DNA of 7,930 nt from JBHHXR01 sp046757205 (GCA_046757205.1 JBHHXR010000172.1:1-7930), one strand, 5' to 3'; shown: positions 1 through 6,162, counted from the stretch's first letter. Numbers and translations: made by a program. Notes: generated by a model not told the origin, from the letters alone.

Positions 1-52
1 GTTAGGCCTGCCGCCAGCGTTCGTTCTGAGCCAGGATCAAACTCTCAAGTTG
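1..52 (-). rRNA. rrs: 16S ribosomal RNA, 5' end (partial)
   Basis: Read on the minus strand, this is the universal start of bacterial 16S rRNA: GAGTTTGATCCTGGCTCAG followed by AACGAACGCTGGCGGCAGGC, a form typical of Alphaproteobacteria. Aligning with the E. coli 5' end (AAATTGAAGAGTTTGATC) puts the mature first base near 52. Only the first 50 or so bases are present; the rest of the gene and operon lies beyond the left edge. The primer-binding core is exact, so the identity is secure, while the mature end may be off by a few bases. Confidence 0.97.
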
Positions 53-74
53 AAAACGACATCGCCGTTTTCAA
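50..74 (-). other. Perfect hairpin straddling the 16S 5' end
   Basis: On the minus strand TTGAAAACG and CGTTTTCAA form a perfect 9-bp stem around a 7-base loop (GCGATGT). The last three paired bases belong to the predicted mature 16S rRNA, so the stem would sit directly over the 5' maturation site. It may guide or block trimming of the precursor. The pairing is seen in the sequence; the role is inferred. Confidence 0.55.
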
Positions 75-95
75 TCCCGGACACCGACCCGGGAT
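74..95 (-). other. Leader hairpin, 7-bp stem
   Basis: ATCCCGG and CCGGGAT pair perfectly around an 8-base loop (GTCGGTGT on the minus strand). It abuts the hairpin at 50-74, so the two may stack in the pre-rRNA. No function can be assigned beyond leader folding. Confidence 0.45.
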
Positions 96-163
96 CGCTC
101 CCAAACCGGTACCGACATCTAAACGACCAGCCGTTTCTTGACGTTCGAAACCTTTGCACATCA

Positions 164-184
164 ATCCGGCGCAGAACGCCGGAT
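164..184 (-). other. Leader hairpin, 8-bp stem
   Basis: ATCCGGCG and CGCCGGAT form a perfect 8-bp stem with a 5-base loop (TTCTG on the minus strand), about 110 nt upstream of the 16S 5' end. No T-run follows, so it does not look like a terminator, and a terminator here would block the rRNA operon. It is probably a structural or processing element of the leader. Confidence 0.5.
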
Positions 185-362
185 AACTATCATTGTCCGA
201 TGCGTGCTTCGTTCCCAAAAAGGAAACAGAAAACACCACCAAACAGTGAAGCTGACAACCGCATCATCGGACAGGCAAAACCCGCCCTAGCGGCCGATAT
301 GCAAAAAGCCAAAACGTCGAATAAACGCCAGACCCCCCGCATATCTCTTCATCATTCCAATC

Positions 363-377
363 ATGTCAAAGAGCGCA
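363..377 (-). promoter_or_regulatory. boxA-like rRNA antitermination site
   Basis: The minus strand reads TGCGCTCTTTGACAT, close to the E. coli rrn boxA core TGCTCTTTAACA. Such boxes in nascent rRNA bind NusB/NusE and protect rRNA transcription from Rho termination. Its position about 100 nt downstream of the predicted start and within the 16S leader fits. The embedded TTGACA also resembles a -35 box, but the boxA reading explains more bases. Confidence 0.6.
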
Positions 378-394
378 GAAAAGAACCAACGGGA

Positions 395-413
395 GCGCCA
401 TATACCCTGGCAC
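395..413 (-). promoter_or_regulatory. Possible boxB-like hairpin before boxA
   Basis: GTGCCA and TGGCGC on the minus strand can form a 6-bp stem (one G-U pair) with a 7-base loop, 17 nt upstream of the boxA-like site. In E. coli rrn leaders a small boxB hairpin precedes boxA. The stem is short and could be chance. Confidence 0.3.
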
Positions 414-479
414 GAACGCCGCTCGATCATCTCTGTTATTTCGCCCGCCGCGGCTGCCTCAGCCGTGCCGGTGGAGGGC

Positions 480-508
480 TATGTAGAACCTCCCGCGGAG
501 TCGTGCAA
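480..508 (-). promoter_or_regulatory. rRNA operon promoter
   Basis: On the minus strand TTGCAC (503-508) and TACATA (480-485) are separated by exactly 17 bp, a good housekeeping-sigma arrangement. An A/T-only tract (513-526) ends 4 bp upstream of the -35 box and resembles an UP element, which is typical of strong rRNA promoters and stands out in this GC-rich DNA. Transcription would start near 473. Further promoters in the leader are possible but none is clear. Confidence 0.65.
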
Positions 509-576
509 GCGGTTTTTTTATAAATTCGTCGCCGGCCGCCGGAACTCGGCGCGCTGCTCGCCCGGCGCCACCCGAT

Positions 577-981
577 TCAGGCCGACCGCGACCCGCGCTG
601 CGCCTTGATGCGGCGGCGCCAGCCGATCAGCGCGATCCCCGCCACGCCGGCCAAGAGCAGCGGCAGCGAGGCCGGCAGCGGCACGGTGACGAGCACGGCC
701 GCGGCGATTTTCCCGCCGCTGCCAGCCCCGCCCCGCGGCGCCAGAGCGGCTTCGGAATACCACGGCATCCAGCCGAGCGGGCCGGCAGCGAAAACCGCGT
801 CGCCGGCAGGACCATAGGCCGGCCGGAGTGCAACCTGTCCGGCGCCGTTCCCGCAGCCGGCGCAGGCCATGCCCAGGCCCGGGCCGGTCTCGGCCGTTAC
901 CGCCAAACCGGGCGCTCCGGGCGCGAGCACGACCACGGCGGCAGCCGCGGCGGCAAGCCGCTTCAACCCGGAAATCGCCAT
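577..981 (-). CDS. Small secreted VPLPA-CTERM sorting-signal protein
   Basis: The 134-residue product begins with a basic then hydrophobic signal peptide (about residues 1-30, rich in Ala and Val). The mature part is Gly/Ala-rich with a CxxC pair (C40, C43). It ends with VPLPA (100-104), a hydrophobic segment (105-121) and a WRRR cluster (121-124). This is the tripartite tail of the VPLPA-CTERM family, which is recognised by an exosortase-type protease that processes exported proteins, often alongside exopolysaccharide. No exosortase is in the window. The start at 981 was chosen because the signal peptide begins there and a G-rich GGGGGGA sits just upstream; an earlier ATG at 1146 adds 55 residues with no protein-like character. 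The role of the central part is unknown. Confidence 0.72.
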   Translation of the reverse strand: MAISGLKRLAAAAAAVVVLAPGAPGLAVTAETGPGLGMACAGCGNGAGQVALRPAYGPAGDAVFAAGPLGWMPWYSEAALAPRGGAGSGGKIAAAVLVTVPLPASLPLLLAGVAGIALIGWRRRIKAQRGSRSA

Positions 982-1016
982 CGGTCCCCCCGTCACGAAA
1001 CACCTACTCTTTGTAC

Positions 1017-1026
1017 TTGTTAACAA
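1017..1026. promoter_or_regulatory. Palindrome upstream of the VPLPA-CTERM gene
   Basis: TTGTTAACAA is a perfect 10-bp palindrome, 36-45 bp upstream of the start codon at 981, in an A/T-rich patch within GC-rich DNA. It could be an operator or part of a promoter. A 10-bp palindrome alone can occur by chance, so this rests on its position. Confidence 0.3.
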
Positions 1027-1120
1027 AAATTGGTGATTCGGGAAATGCCGGGCGCGCAATCGTGATCGCGGTCCGGCAATCGGCCGCGCGCGGGGGAAGA
1101 ATTCTCCCTCCCCCGGCGGC

Positions 1121-1143
1121 GTCCGGTGGCCGCCCCGCCGGAC
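1121..1143 (-). terminator. Possible hairpin terminator after clpB
   Basis: GTCCGG and CCGGAC form a perfect 6-bp stem with an 11-base loop, starting about 26 nt past the clpB stop codon. A second weak stem (GGGGGA with TCCCCC) lies just beyond. Neither is followed by a T-run on the minus strand, so a classical intrinsic terminator is not supported; the stems may only mark or protect the 3' end. Confidence 0.25.
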
Positions 1144-1169
1144 CAAAATCGCGCCGGACGGGCCCGGCT

Positions 1170-3770
1170 TCAGTGGACGGTGGCGGCAGCCGGGCGCTGG
1201 CCGGCGGCGGCGCGGATCACCAGGCCGTCCTCGTCCACCGTCACCTCCACCGGCTGATCGTCAAGGATATCGCCGGCCAGCAGCCGTTCGGCCAGCGGGT
1301 CCTGCAGGTGCTTCTGGATTACCCGCTTCAGCGGCCGCGCGCCGTAGATCGGGTCGTAGCCGCGGTCGGCCAGCCATGCGCGCGCCCCGGCATCGACCTT
1401 CAGCACGATATGCCGCGCCGCCAGCCGCTGCGCCAGGATATCGAGCTGGATGTCGACGATGCCGGCCATGTCGGCCCGGGTCAGCCGGTCGAACACCACG
1501 ATCTCGTCGAGCCGGTTGAGGAACTCGGGGCGGAAATGCGTCCGCACCGCGGCCAGCACCTGATCCTTGGCCTGATCGGCCGACGCCGCTTCGGGCAGTT
1601 GCGACAGCGCCTGGCTGCCGAGGTTGGAGGTCAGCACGATCAGCGTGTTCTTGAAATCCACCACATGGCCCTGGCCGTCGGTCAGACGGCCGTCGTCAAG
1701 CACCTGCAGCAGCACGTTGAAAACGTCGGAATGCGCCTTCTCGACCTCGTCGAACAGGATCACCTGGTAGGGCTTGCGCCGCACCGCCTCGGTCAGCACG
1801 CCGCCCTCGTCATAGCCGACATAGCCCGGCGGGGCGCCGATCAGGCGGGCCACCGAGTGCTTCTCCATGAATTCCGACATGTCGACGCGCACCATCGCCT
1901 GGTCGTCGTCGAACAGGAACTCGGCCAGCGCCTTGGTCAGCTCGGTCTTGCCGACGCCGGTCGGGCCGAGGAACAGGAACGAGCCCATCGGCCGGTTCGG
2001 GTCCGCCAGCCCGGCGCGGGCGCGCCGCACGGCGTTGGAGACCGCCGTCACCGCCTCGCGCTGGCCGACCACACGCTTGCCGATCTCGGCTTCCATGCGC
2101 AACAGCTTGTCCTTTTCGCCCTGCAGCATCTTCTCCACCGGAATGCCGGTCCAGCGTTCGACGATGCGGGCAACGTCCTCGGGCCGGACGGCTTCCTCGA
2201 CCATCATGTCGCCGTTCGCCGCCTCGGCTTCCTTCAGCCGTTTCTCCAGATCGGGGATGACGCCGTAGGCCAGTTCGCCAGCGCGCGCCAGGTTGCCGTC
2301 GCGCTTGGCGGCGACCAGTTCGTTTTGCGCCTGGTCGAGCTTTTCCTTGATGTCGCGGGCGCTGGCCAGCTTGTCGCGTTCCGATTGCCACTTGGCGGTC
2401 ATCTCGGCGGACTGTTCCTGCAAGGCGGCGAGTTCTTTCTCCAGCTTCTCCAGCCGGTCCTTCGAGGCGGCATCCTTTTCCTTCTTCAGCGCCTCCGCCT
2501 CGATCTGCTTCTGCAGGATTTCGCGGTCGAGCGCATCGAGCGCCTCGGGTTTGGAATCGACCTGCATGCGCAGCCGGCTGGCCGCCTCGTCCATCAGGTC
2601 GATGGCCTTGTCCGGCAGGAACCGGTCGGTGATGTAGCGGTGACTCAGCGTGGCGGCCGCCACCAGCGCCGAATCGGTGATCCTGATGCCGTGGTGCAGC
2701 TCGTATTTCTCCTTGATCCCGCGCAGGATCGAGATGGTGTCCTCCACCGTCGGCTCGTCGATCATCACCGGCTGGAAACGGCGCGCCAAGGCGGCGTCCT
2801 TTTCCACGTGCTTGCGGTATTCATCGAGCGTGGTGGCGCCGACGCAGTGCAGTTCGCCGCGCGCCAATGCCGGTTTCAGCAGGTTGGAGGCGTCCATCGC
2901 CCCTTCGGCCTTGCCGGCACCGACCAGCGTGTGCATCTCGTCGATGAAGAGGATGATCTCGCCGGCGGCATGGGTCACCTCGTTGAGCACCGCCTTGAGG
3001 CGTTCCTCGAACTCGCCGCGGTATTTCGCCCCGGCGATCAGCGCCCCCATGTCGAGCGCCATCAGCTTCTTGTTGGCGATGGAATCCGGCACGTCGCCGT
3101 TGACGATGCGCATCGCCAGTCCCTCGGCGATGGCGGTCTTGCCGACGCCGGGGTCGCCGATCAGCACCGGGTTGTTCTTGGTGCGGCGCGAAAGCACCTG
3201 CATGGTGCGGCGGATCTCCTCGTCGCGGCCGATCACCGGGTCGATCTTGCCCTGGCGCGCCGCTTCCGTCAGGTCGCGGGCGTATTTCTTCAGCGCGTCG
3301 TAGCCTTCCTCGGCGCTGGCGGTGTCGGCGGTGCGCCCCTTGCGGATGTCGTTGATCGCCTCGTTCAGCGACTGCGCCGTCACGCCGCCGTCCTTCAGCG
3401 CCTTCGCGGCGTCGGATTTGACGATGGCCAGCGCCGTCAGCAGACGCTCCACGGTGACAAAGCTGTCGCCCGCCTTGTCGGCCAGTTTCTCGGCCTCGGC
3501 CATCACCTTGCCGGTCTGGGTATCGAGATAAAGCTGGTCGCCACCGGTGACGCCCGGCTGCTTGGCGAGGCTGGCCTCCACCGCGTCCTGCACCGCGGCA
3601 GGGTCGCCGCCGGCGCGGCGGATCAGATTGGCCGCCAGCCCCTGCTCGTCGTCCAGAAGCGCCTTCAGCAAATGCTCGGGAAGAAACCGTTGATGGTTCT
3701 CGCGGATCGCGATGGTCTGGGCCGCCTGAACAAACCCACGCGCGCGCTCGGTGAACTTTTCAAAGTTCAT
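1170..3770 (-). CDS. clpB: ATP-dependent disaggregase ClpB (Hsp100)
   Basis: ClpB is a hexameric cytoplasmic AAA+ chaperone that, with DnaK/DnaJ/GrpE, pulls polypeptides out of heat-induced aggregates. The 866-residue product has the full domain order. The Clp N domain spans about 1-145. NBD1 has Walker A GDPGVGKT (205-212), pore loop KYRGEFEER (249-257), Walker B ending in D277/E278 and Arg finger R330/R331. A coiled-coil middle domain (about 400-525) is rich in Glu, Lys and Ala. NBD2 has Walker A GPTGVGKT (602-609), pore loop GYVG (649-652), Walker B ending in D674/E675, sensor TSN (714-716), Arg finger R753 and sensor-2 GARPLKR (810-816). The middle domain separates it from ClpA and ClpX, and no ClpP-binding IGF/L loop is seen. 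AAGGAGA (3778-3784) sits 7 bases before the ATG. It is monocistronic as far as can be seen, with a heat-shock promoter upstream. Confidence 0.98.
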   Translation of the reverse strand: MNFEKFTERARGFVQAAQTIAIRENHQRFLPEHLLKALLDDEQGLAANLIRRAGGDPAAVQDAVEASLAKQPGVTGGDQLYLDTQTGKVMAEAEKLADKAGDSFVTVERLLTALAIVKSDAAKALKDGGVTAQSLNEAINDIRKGRTADTASAEEGYDALKKYARDLTEAARQGKIDPVIGRDEEIRRTMQVLSRRTKNNPVLIGDPGVGKTAIAEGLAMRIVNGDVPDSIANKKLMALDMGALIAGAKYRGEFEERLKAVLNEVTHAAGEIILFIDEMHTLVGAGKAEGAMDASNLLKPALARGELHCVGATTLDEYRKHVEKDAALARRFQPVMIDEPTVEDTISILRGIKEKYELHHGIRITDSALVAAATLSHRYITDRFLPDKAIDLMDEAASRLRMQVDSKPEALDALDREILQKQIEAEALKKEKDAASKDRLEKLEKELAALQEQSAEMTAKWQSERDKLASARDIKEKLDQAQNELVAAKRDGNLARAGELAYGVIPDLEKRLKEAEAANGDMMVEEAVRPEDVARIVERWTGIPVEKMLQGEKDKLLRMEAEIGKRVVGQREAVTAVSNAVRRARAGLADPNRPMGSFLFLGPTGVGKTELTKALAEFLFDDDQAMVRVDMSEFMEKHSVARLIGAPPGYVGYDEGGVLTEAVRRKPYQVILFDEVEKAHSDVFNVLLQVLDDGRLTDGQGHVVDFKNTLIVLTSNLGSQALSQLPEAASADQAKDQVLAAVRTHFRPEFLNRLDEIVVFDRLTRADMAGIVDIQLDILAQRLAARHIVLKVDAGARAWLADRGYDPIYGARPLKRVIQKHLQDPLAERLLAGDILDDQPVEVTVDEDGLVIRAAAGQRPAAATVH

Positions 3771-3880
3771 GTCTCACTCTCCTTAAAGCGCCCTCGGTGC
3801 TGGCGCCCAACCGGCACGCCACACGGGGCCTTTCACACAAGGTGTCGCCCGTATCCGGCGCGCCACCTGCCATGTTCCAG

Positions 3881-3909
3881 AAATGGTGCCTCGCGGGCAG
3901 TGTTGCAAG
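3881..3909 (-). promoter_or_regulatory. Heat-shock (sigma-32/RpoH) promoter of clpB
   Basis: On the minus strand CTTGCAA (3903-3909) and CACCATTT (3881-3888) are 14 bp apart, matching the RpoH consensus CTTGAAA-N13/14-CCCCATNT in both boxes and spacing. Transcription would begin near 3873, giving a leader of about 100 nt. clpB is a classic RpoH-regulon gene, so the match and context agree. No experimental start is available. Confidence 0.65.
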
Positions 3910-3922
3910 CCTGCCACGCAAA

Positions 3923-3940
3923 GGTTTCGGGGGTGAAACC
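3923..3940. promoter_or_regulatory. Inverted repeat between clpB and arsR
   Basis: GGTTTC and GAAACC are perfect 6-bp arms around GGGGGT. The repeat lies 13 bp upstream of the clpB -35 box and about 85 bp before the arsR start, a place where a regulator of either gene could bind. The arms are short and the function is inferred. Confidence 0.25.
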
Positions 3941-4009
3941 GGGCGCATTTGGCCGGGTCCAATCACCGGATCTGCGGCGTCGAGCCTGTTACCGACAAAT
4001 CACTTACAG

Positions 4010-4026
4010 TATACAACAATATTGTT
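4010..4026 (+). promoter_or_regulatory. Putative arsR -10 box and autoregulatory operator
   Basis: TATACA (4010-4015) is a -10-like box, though its -35 partner is weak (TGTTAC, 17 bp upstream). Overlapping it is the perfect 12-bp palindrome AACAATATTGTT (4015-4026), which ends at the base before the ATG. A palindrome over the predicted transcription start is the usual layout for an autorepressing ArsR-family gene. There is no Shine-Dalgarno sequence, so the transcript may be nearly leaderless. Confidence 0.4.
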
Positions 4027-4397
4027 ATGGAACTAATTGGCTACAGAAGTGAGCCGGCGGATTGGGACGCGGTCTTTGCGGCGCTCGCGGACCCGACCCG
4101 GCGGGCGATACCGTCGCGGCCTGCCGAGGGTCAGGCTTCGGTGAACGAGATCGCGGCCCCGTTCGACATGAGCCGGCCGGCGGTCTCCAGGCATCCGAAA
4201 GTCCTCGAGCGGGCGGGCCGATAGAACGCGCGGTCGGGAAACAACGCTGCCCCGCAAGGCTGAAGGCCGACGCCATGGCTGCCGCGGTGGCGTGGCTCGA
4301 CGAATTCCGGAATTTCCGGGATGCGAGCTATAACCAGCTCGACGATATTCTAACCCAAATGAAACACCAAAAGGAACAGGAACACGACGATGAGTGA
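4027..4397 (+). pseudogene. Frameshifted ArsR-family winged-helix repressor
   Basis: The first frame (4027-4224) gives an ArsR N-terminal half with the motifs FAALADPTRRAI, AAPFDMSRPAVS and VLERAG, then stops at TAG. The next frame carries straight on with IERAVGKQ and a C-terminal helix part (AVAWLDEFRNF) to the TGA at 4395-4397. Adding one base in GGCCGATA (about 4217-4221) restores AGLIER and a protein of 123 residues, the normal family length. Three positions that are normally Leu are Pro (AIPSRPAEG and SRHPKVL), which should disrupt helices of the DNA-binding domain. Intact homologues often repress themselves and an adjacent SRPBCC gene. The end overlaps the next start by 8 bp, indicating a former coupled operon. 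A sequencing error could explain the frameshift but less easily the Pro changes. Confidence 0.82.
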
Positions 4398-4893
4398 ACT
4401 GCCGGAATATGTACTGGATCGAATTTTCGATGCGCCCCGGGAAATGGTCTGGCGCGCCTGGACCGACCCTGAACTGCTTTCACGCTGGTACGGCCCGAAC
4501 ATCGAAACCATCATCCACAAGTTCGATCCGAGGCCCGGCGGGGTGTGGCTCAACGAAATGAAATGGGGTGAAAAATCCGATCTCAGCAAGATGGAATTCA
4601 AGGAAGTAATGCCGCAGGAAAAACTGGTCTGGCACCACTCTTCCACCGATGCCGACTGGAACATCATCCCCAACCCGATGATGGCCGACTGGCCACGCGT
4701 GGTACTCACCACCGTAACTTTCACCGATGCGGGTGCCAAAACCAACGTTCGGCTGACCTGGGCGCCCCATGAAGCGAACGAAGCCGAAATAGCGTGCTTT
4801 GCTGGTGCCGTCAGCAACATGGGCAAGGGATGGGAAAGCGGTTATGCGATCATCGACGAGATTCTCGCCGAGCTGCAGGGGGAAGGCGCGTAA
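4390..4893 (+). CDS. SRPBCC (AHSA1-like) domain protein
   Basis: This 167-residue protein fits the bacterial branch of the AHSA1/START-like SRPBCC superfamily, small cytoplasmic proteins with a deep hydrophobic cavity thought to bind lipophilic ligands. Family hallmarks are FDAPREMVWRAWTDPELLSRWYGP (residues 13-36, here split by no gap), DPRPGG (46-51) and the C-terminal GKGWESGYAIIDEIL region (about 145-159). Family genes are commonly paired with an ArsR repressor, as here. AGGA (4378-4381) is 8 bases before the ATG. With the repressor broken, expression may be constitutive or depend on readthrough, because translation from the arsR frame now stops about 165 bp earlier. The ligand is unknown. 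Confidence 0.9.
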   Translation: MSELPEYVLDRIFDAPREMVWRAWTDPELLSRWYGPNIETIIHKFDPRPGGVWLNEMKWGEKSDLSKMEFKEVMPQEKLVWHHSSTDADWNIIPNPMMADWPRVVLTTVTFTDAGAKTNVRLTWAPHEANEAEIACFAGAVSNMGKGWESGYAIIDEILAELQGEGA

Positions 4894-4995
4894 CTGAAGG
4901 ACTGTCGCCATTCCGCCGGCCCAGCGCGAAAAACCGGCCTTTCTGTTCGGTACAAAACGCGTGATATTCGCAAGAGCAGCAGTTCCGAGAGGATG

Positions 4996-5007
4996 CCGAT
5001 GCATCGG
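4996..5007. promoter_or_regulatory. 12-bp palindrome before the oxidoreductase gene
   Basis: CCGATGCATCGG is a perfect palindrome 29 bp upstream of the start codon at 5037, within the 143-bp gap that follows the SRPBCC gene. It might be an operator. About two such perfect 12-mers are expected by chance in a window this size, so only its location favours a role. Confidence 0.25.
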
Positions 5008-5025
5008 AAGTCCGGACAAGAAAGC

Positions 5026-5030
5026 GGAGA
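5026..5030 (+). promoter_or_regulatory. Ribosome binding site fixing the oxidoreductase start
   Basis: GGAGA lies 6 bases before the ATG at 5037. A TTG start at 5031 would leave no spacing, so 5037 is the supported start. Confidence 0.6.
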
Positions 5031-5036
5031 TTGCAG

Positions 5037-6056
5037 ATGAGCGCTTCCGCTCAACCGTTCTCCCTCGTCGTCGTCGGCTTCGGCTGGTGGGGCAGGCATG
5101 TCGCCGCCCGGCTGCAGGCCCACCCAGCCATGCGACTTGCCGGTGTCGTGGAACCCGATACCGGCCAGCGCAGCGCGATCCTTGCCGCGGGGGCCGAGCA
5201 TTTCGAGAACATCGCTGAAGCTCTCTCGCGGGCACAAACGGACGCCGTGGTCCTGACCACGCCGAACCTCCTGCACGAGGAGCAGGTCGTCCAATGCGCT
5301 AAGGCTGGCAAGCATGTCTTTTGCGAAAAGCCTCTTGGGCTCACCGCCGCCAGCGCCCGCCGTTCCGTTGCTGCCTGCCAGGCGGCCGGCGTGCAACTCG
5401 GCATCGGCCACGAACGCCGCTTCGAACCGGCGATGCTGGCGCTGAAAGCCGCCATCGCGCGGGGCGATCTAGGCACCATCATGCACACCGAGACCGCCTT
5501 CAGCCACGACCGCATGATAGCCACGCCGAAGGGCGACTGGCGCACCTCCAAAGCCGCCTGCCCCGCAGCCGGCATGACCGCCACCGGCATCCACCTGACC
5601 GACCTGCTGATTTCCCTCTTCGGCCGCGTCGAAGCTTTGCAGGCGATGACATCCGACCGCTCGCTTGGTTGGGAATCCGGCGATGTGACCACCGCTCAAC
5701 TGCGCTTTGAAGCCGGCATGACCGCCAGCCTCAGCGCCGTCATCCACACGCCGCATTTCATCCGGATGCACGTCTTCGGCTCCGAGAAATGGGTCCAGAT
5801 CCTCAACGATGCCCACCCCGACGACCCCGAGGGAGTGGTGCGCCAACTGACCGCGCAAACCGGCCGGCCGGTGATACAGAAAGACTACGCCTGGACCGAC
5901 ACCGTCAACGCCAACCTCGAGGCATTCATGCGCGCCGCCAGGGGCGAAGCGCCCTACCCATTCTCACCGGAAGAAATCGTCCACAATATCGAGGTTCTGG
6001 AGGCTATCAGCATTGCAGCGGAAGAGCACCGGACGGTCCGGATTGATGAAGTGTGA
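5037..6056 (+). CDS. Gfo/Idh/MocA-family NAD(P)-dependent oxidoreductase
   Basis: The 339-residue product has the two-domain architecture of this family, which oxidises or reduces sugars, inositols and related polyols. The N-terminal Rossmann fold begins LVVVGFGWWG (GxGxxG at 14-19), then an acidic VVEPD at the end of the second strand (37-41), TPN..H (75-80) and the hallmark EKP (97-99) whose Lys is a catalytic or cofactor residue in the family. The C-terminal domain has GHERRFEPAM (124-133) and TGIHLTDLLISLFG (183-196), where H186 and D189 fit the usual G.H..D active-site motif. There is no signal peptide, so it should be cytoplasmic. The substrate cannot be read from the sequence and no sugar transporter or kinase genes are adjacent. 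Confidence 0.93.
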   Translation: MSASAQPFSLVVVGFGWWGRHVAARLQAHPAMRLAGVVEPDTGQRSAILAAGAEHFENIAEALSRAQTDAVVLTTPNLLHEEQVVQCAKAGKHVFCEKPLGLTAASARRSVAACQAAGVQLGIGHERRFEPAMLALKAAIARGDLGTIMHTETAFSHDRMIATPKGDWRTSKAACPAAGMTATGIHLTDLLISLFGRVEALQAMTSDRSLGWESGDVTTAQLRFEAGMTASLSAVIHTPHFIRMHVFGSEKWVQILNDAHPDDPEGVVRQLTAQTGRPVIQKDYAWTDTVNANLEAFMRAARGEAPYPFSPEEIVHNIEVLEAISIAAEEHRTVRIDEV

Positions 6057-6162
6057 TGGTCCGCTGCCAACGCTGGCGTATCACGATCAGTCTCCCGGAA
6101 ATGGCCAGGCGGCATTTGCGGTGGAAACGGGTTGTGGTCTCCTCGAACCAAGGAATGCGGCA

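Larger units (their letters stand above)
53..473 (-). other. rRNA operon leader (transcribed, non-coding)
   Basis: This stretch lies between the rRNA promoter and the 16S 5' end and would form the 5' leader of the pre-rRNA, about 420 nt long. It is clearly less GC-rich than the flanking coding DNA. It holds a boxA-like element, a possible boxB-like hairpin and three perfect stem-loops (annotated separately). Open frames across it have no recognisable protein features and are treated as chance. Processing of the 16S 5' side normally occurs in this kind of region. The transcription start is inferred from the promoter position and not observed. Confidence 0.8.

Noticed and set aside
345..370. 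A second rRNA promoter using TTGACA
   Set aside because: The TTGACA is part of a longer boxA match (GCTCTTTGACA), and the -10 candidate 17 bp away (AGATAT) is poor.
50..523. Plus-strand open frame of 157 residues across the rRNA leader
   Set aside because: It overlaps the 16S 5' end, the boxA-like site and the rRNA promoter, and has no recognisable protein feature.
982..1146. N-terminal extension of the VPLPA-CTERM protein to the ATG at 1146
   Set aside because: The extra 55 residues are Arg/Pro-rich and would bury the signal peptide internally; the region looks intergenic and contains an A/T-rich regulatory patch.
3949..4026. Upstream ATG for the arsR gene
   Set aside because: The added 26 residues do not belong to the family and would translate through the predicted promoter and palindrome; the family normally starts a few residues before the FAALADPTRR motif, as from 4027.
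828..4052. A 1074-residue open frame on the plus strand
   Set aside because: It is the antisense shadow of clpB and its flanks. It is rich in Arg, Gln, His and Leu as expected for the complement of a GC-rich gene, has no domain, and the minus strand carries a complete conserved protein.
4210..4225. Programmed ribosomal frameshifting in arsR
   Set aside because: There is no slippery heptamer (X XXY YYZ) and no clear stimulatory structure at the GGCCGATAG junction; together with the Pro substitutions, a loss-of-function mutation is simpler.
5051..5692. Antisense open frames opposite the oxidoreductase and pyrF genes
   Set aside because: They are shadows of conserved plus-strand proteins with intact catalytic motifs, and lack ribosome binding sites and domains.
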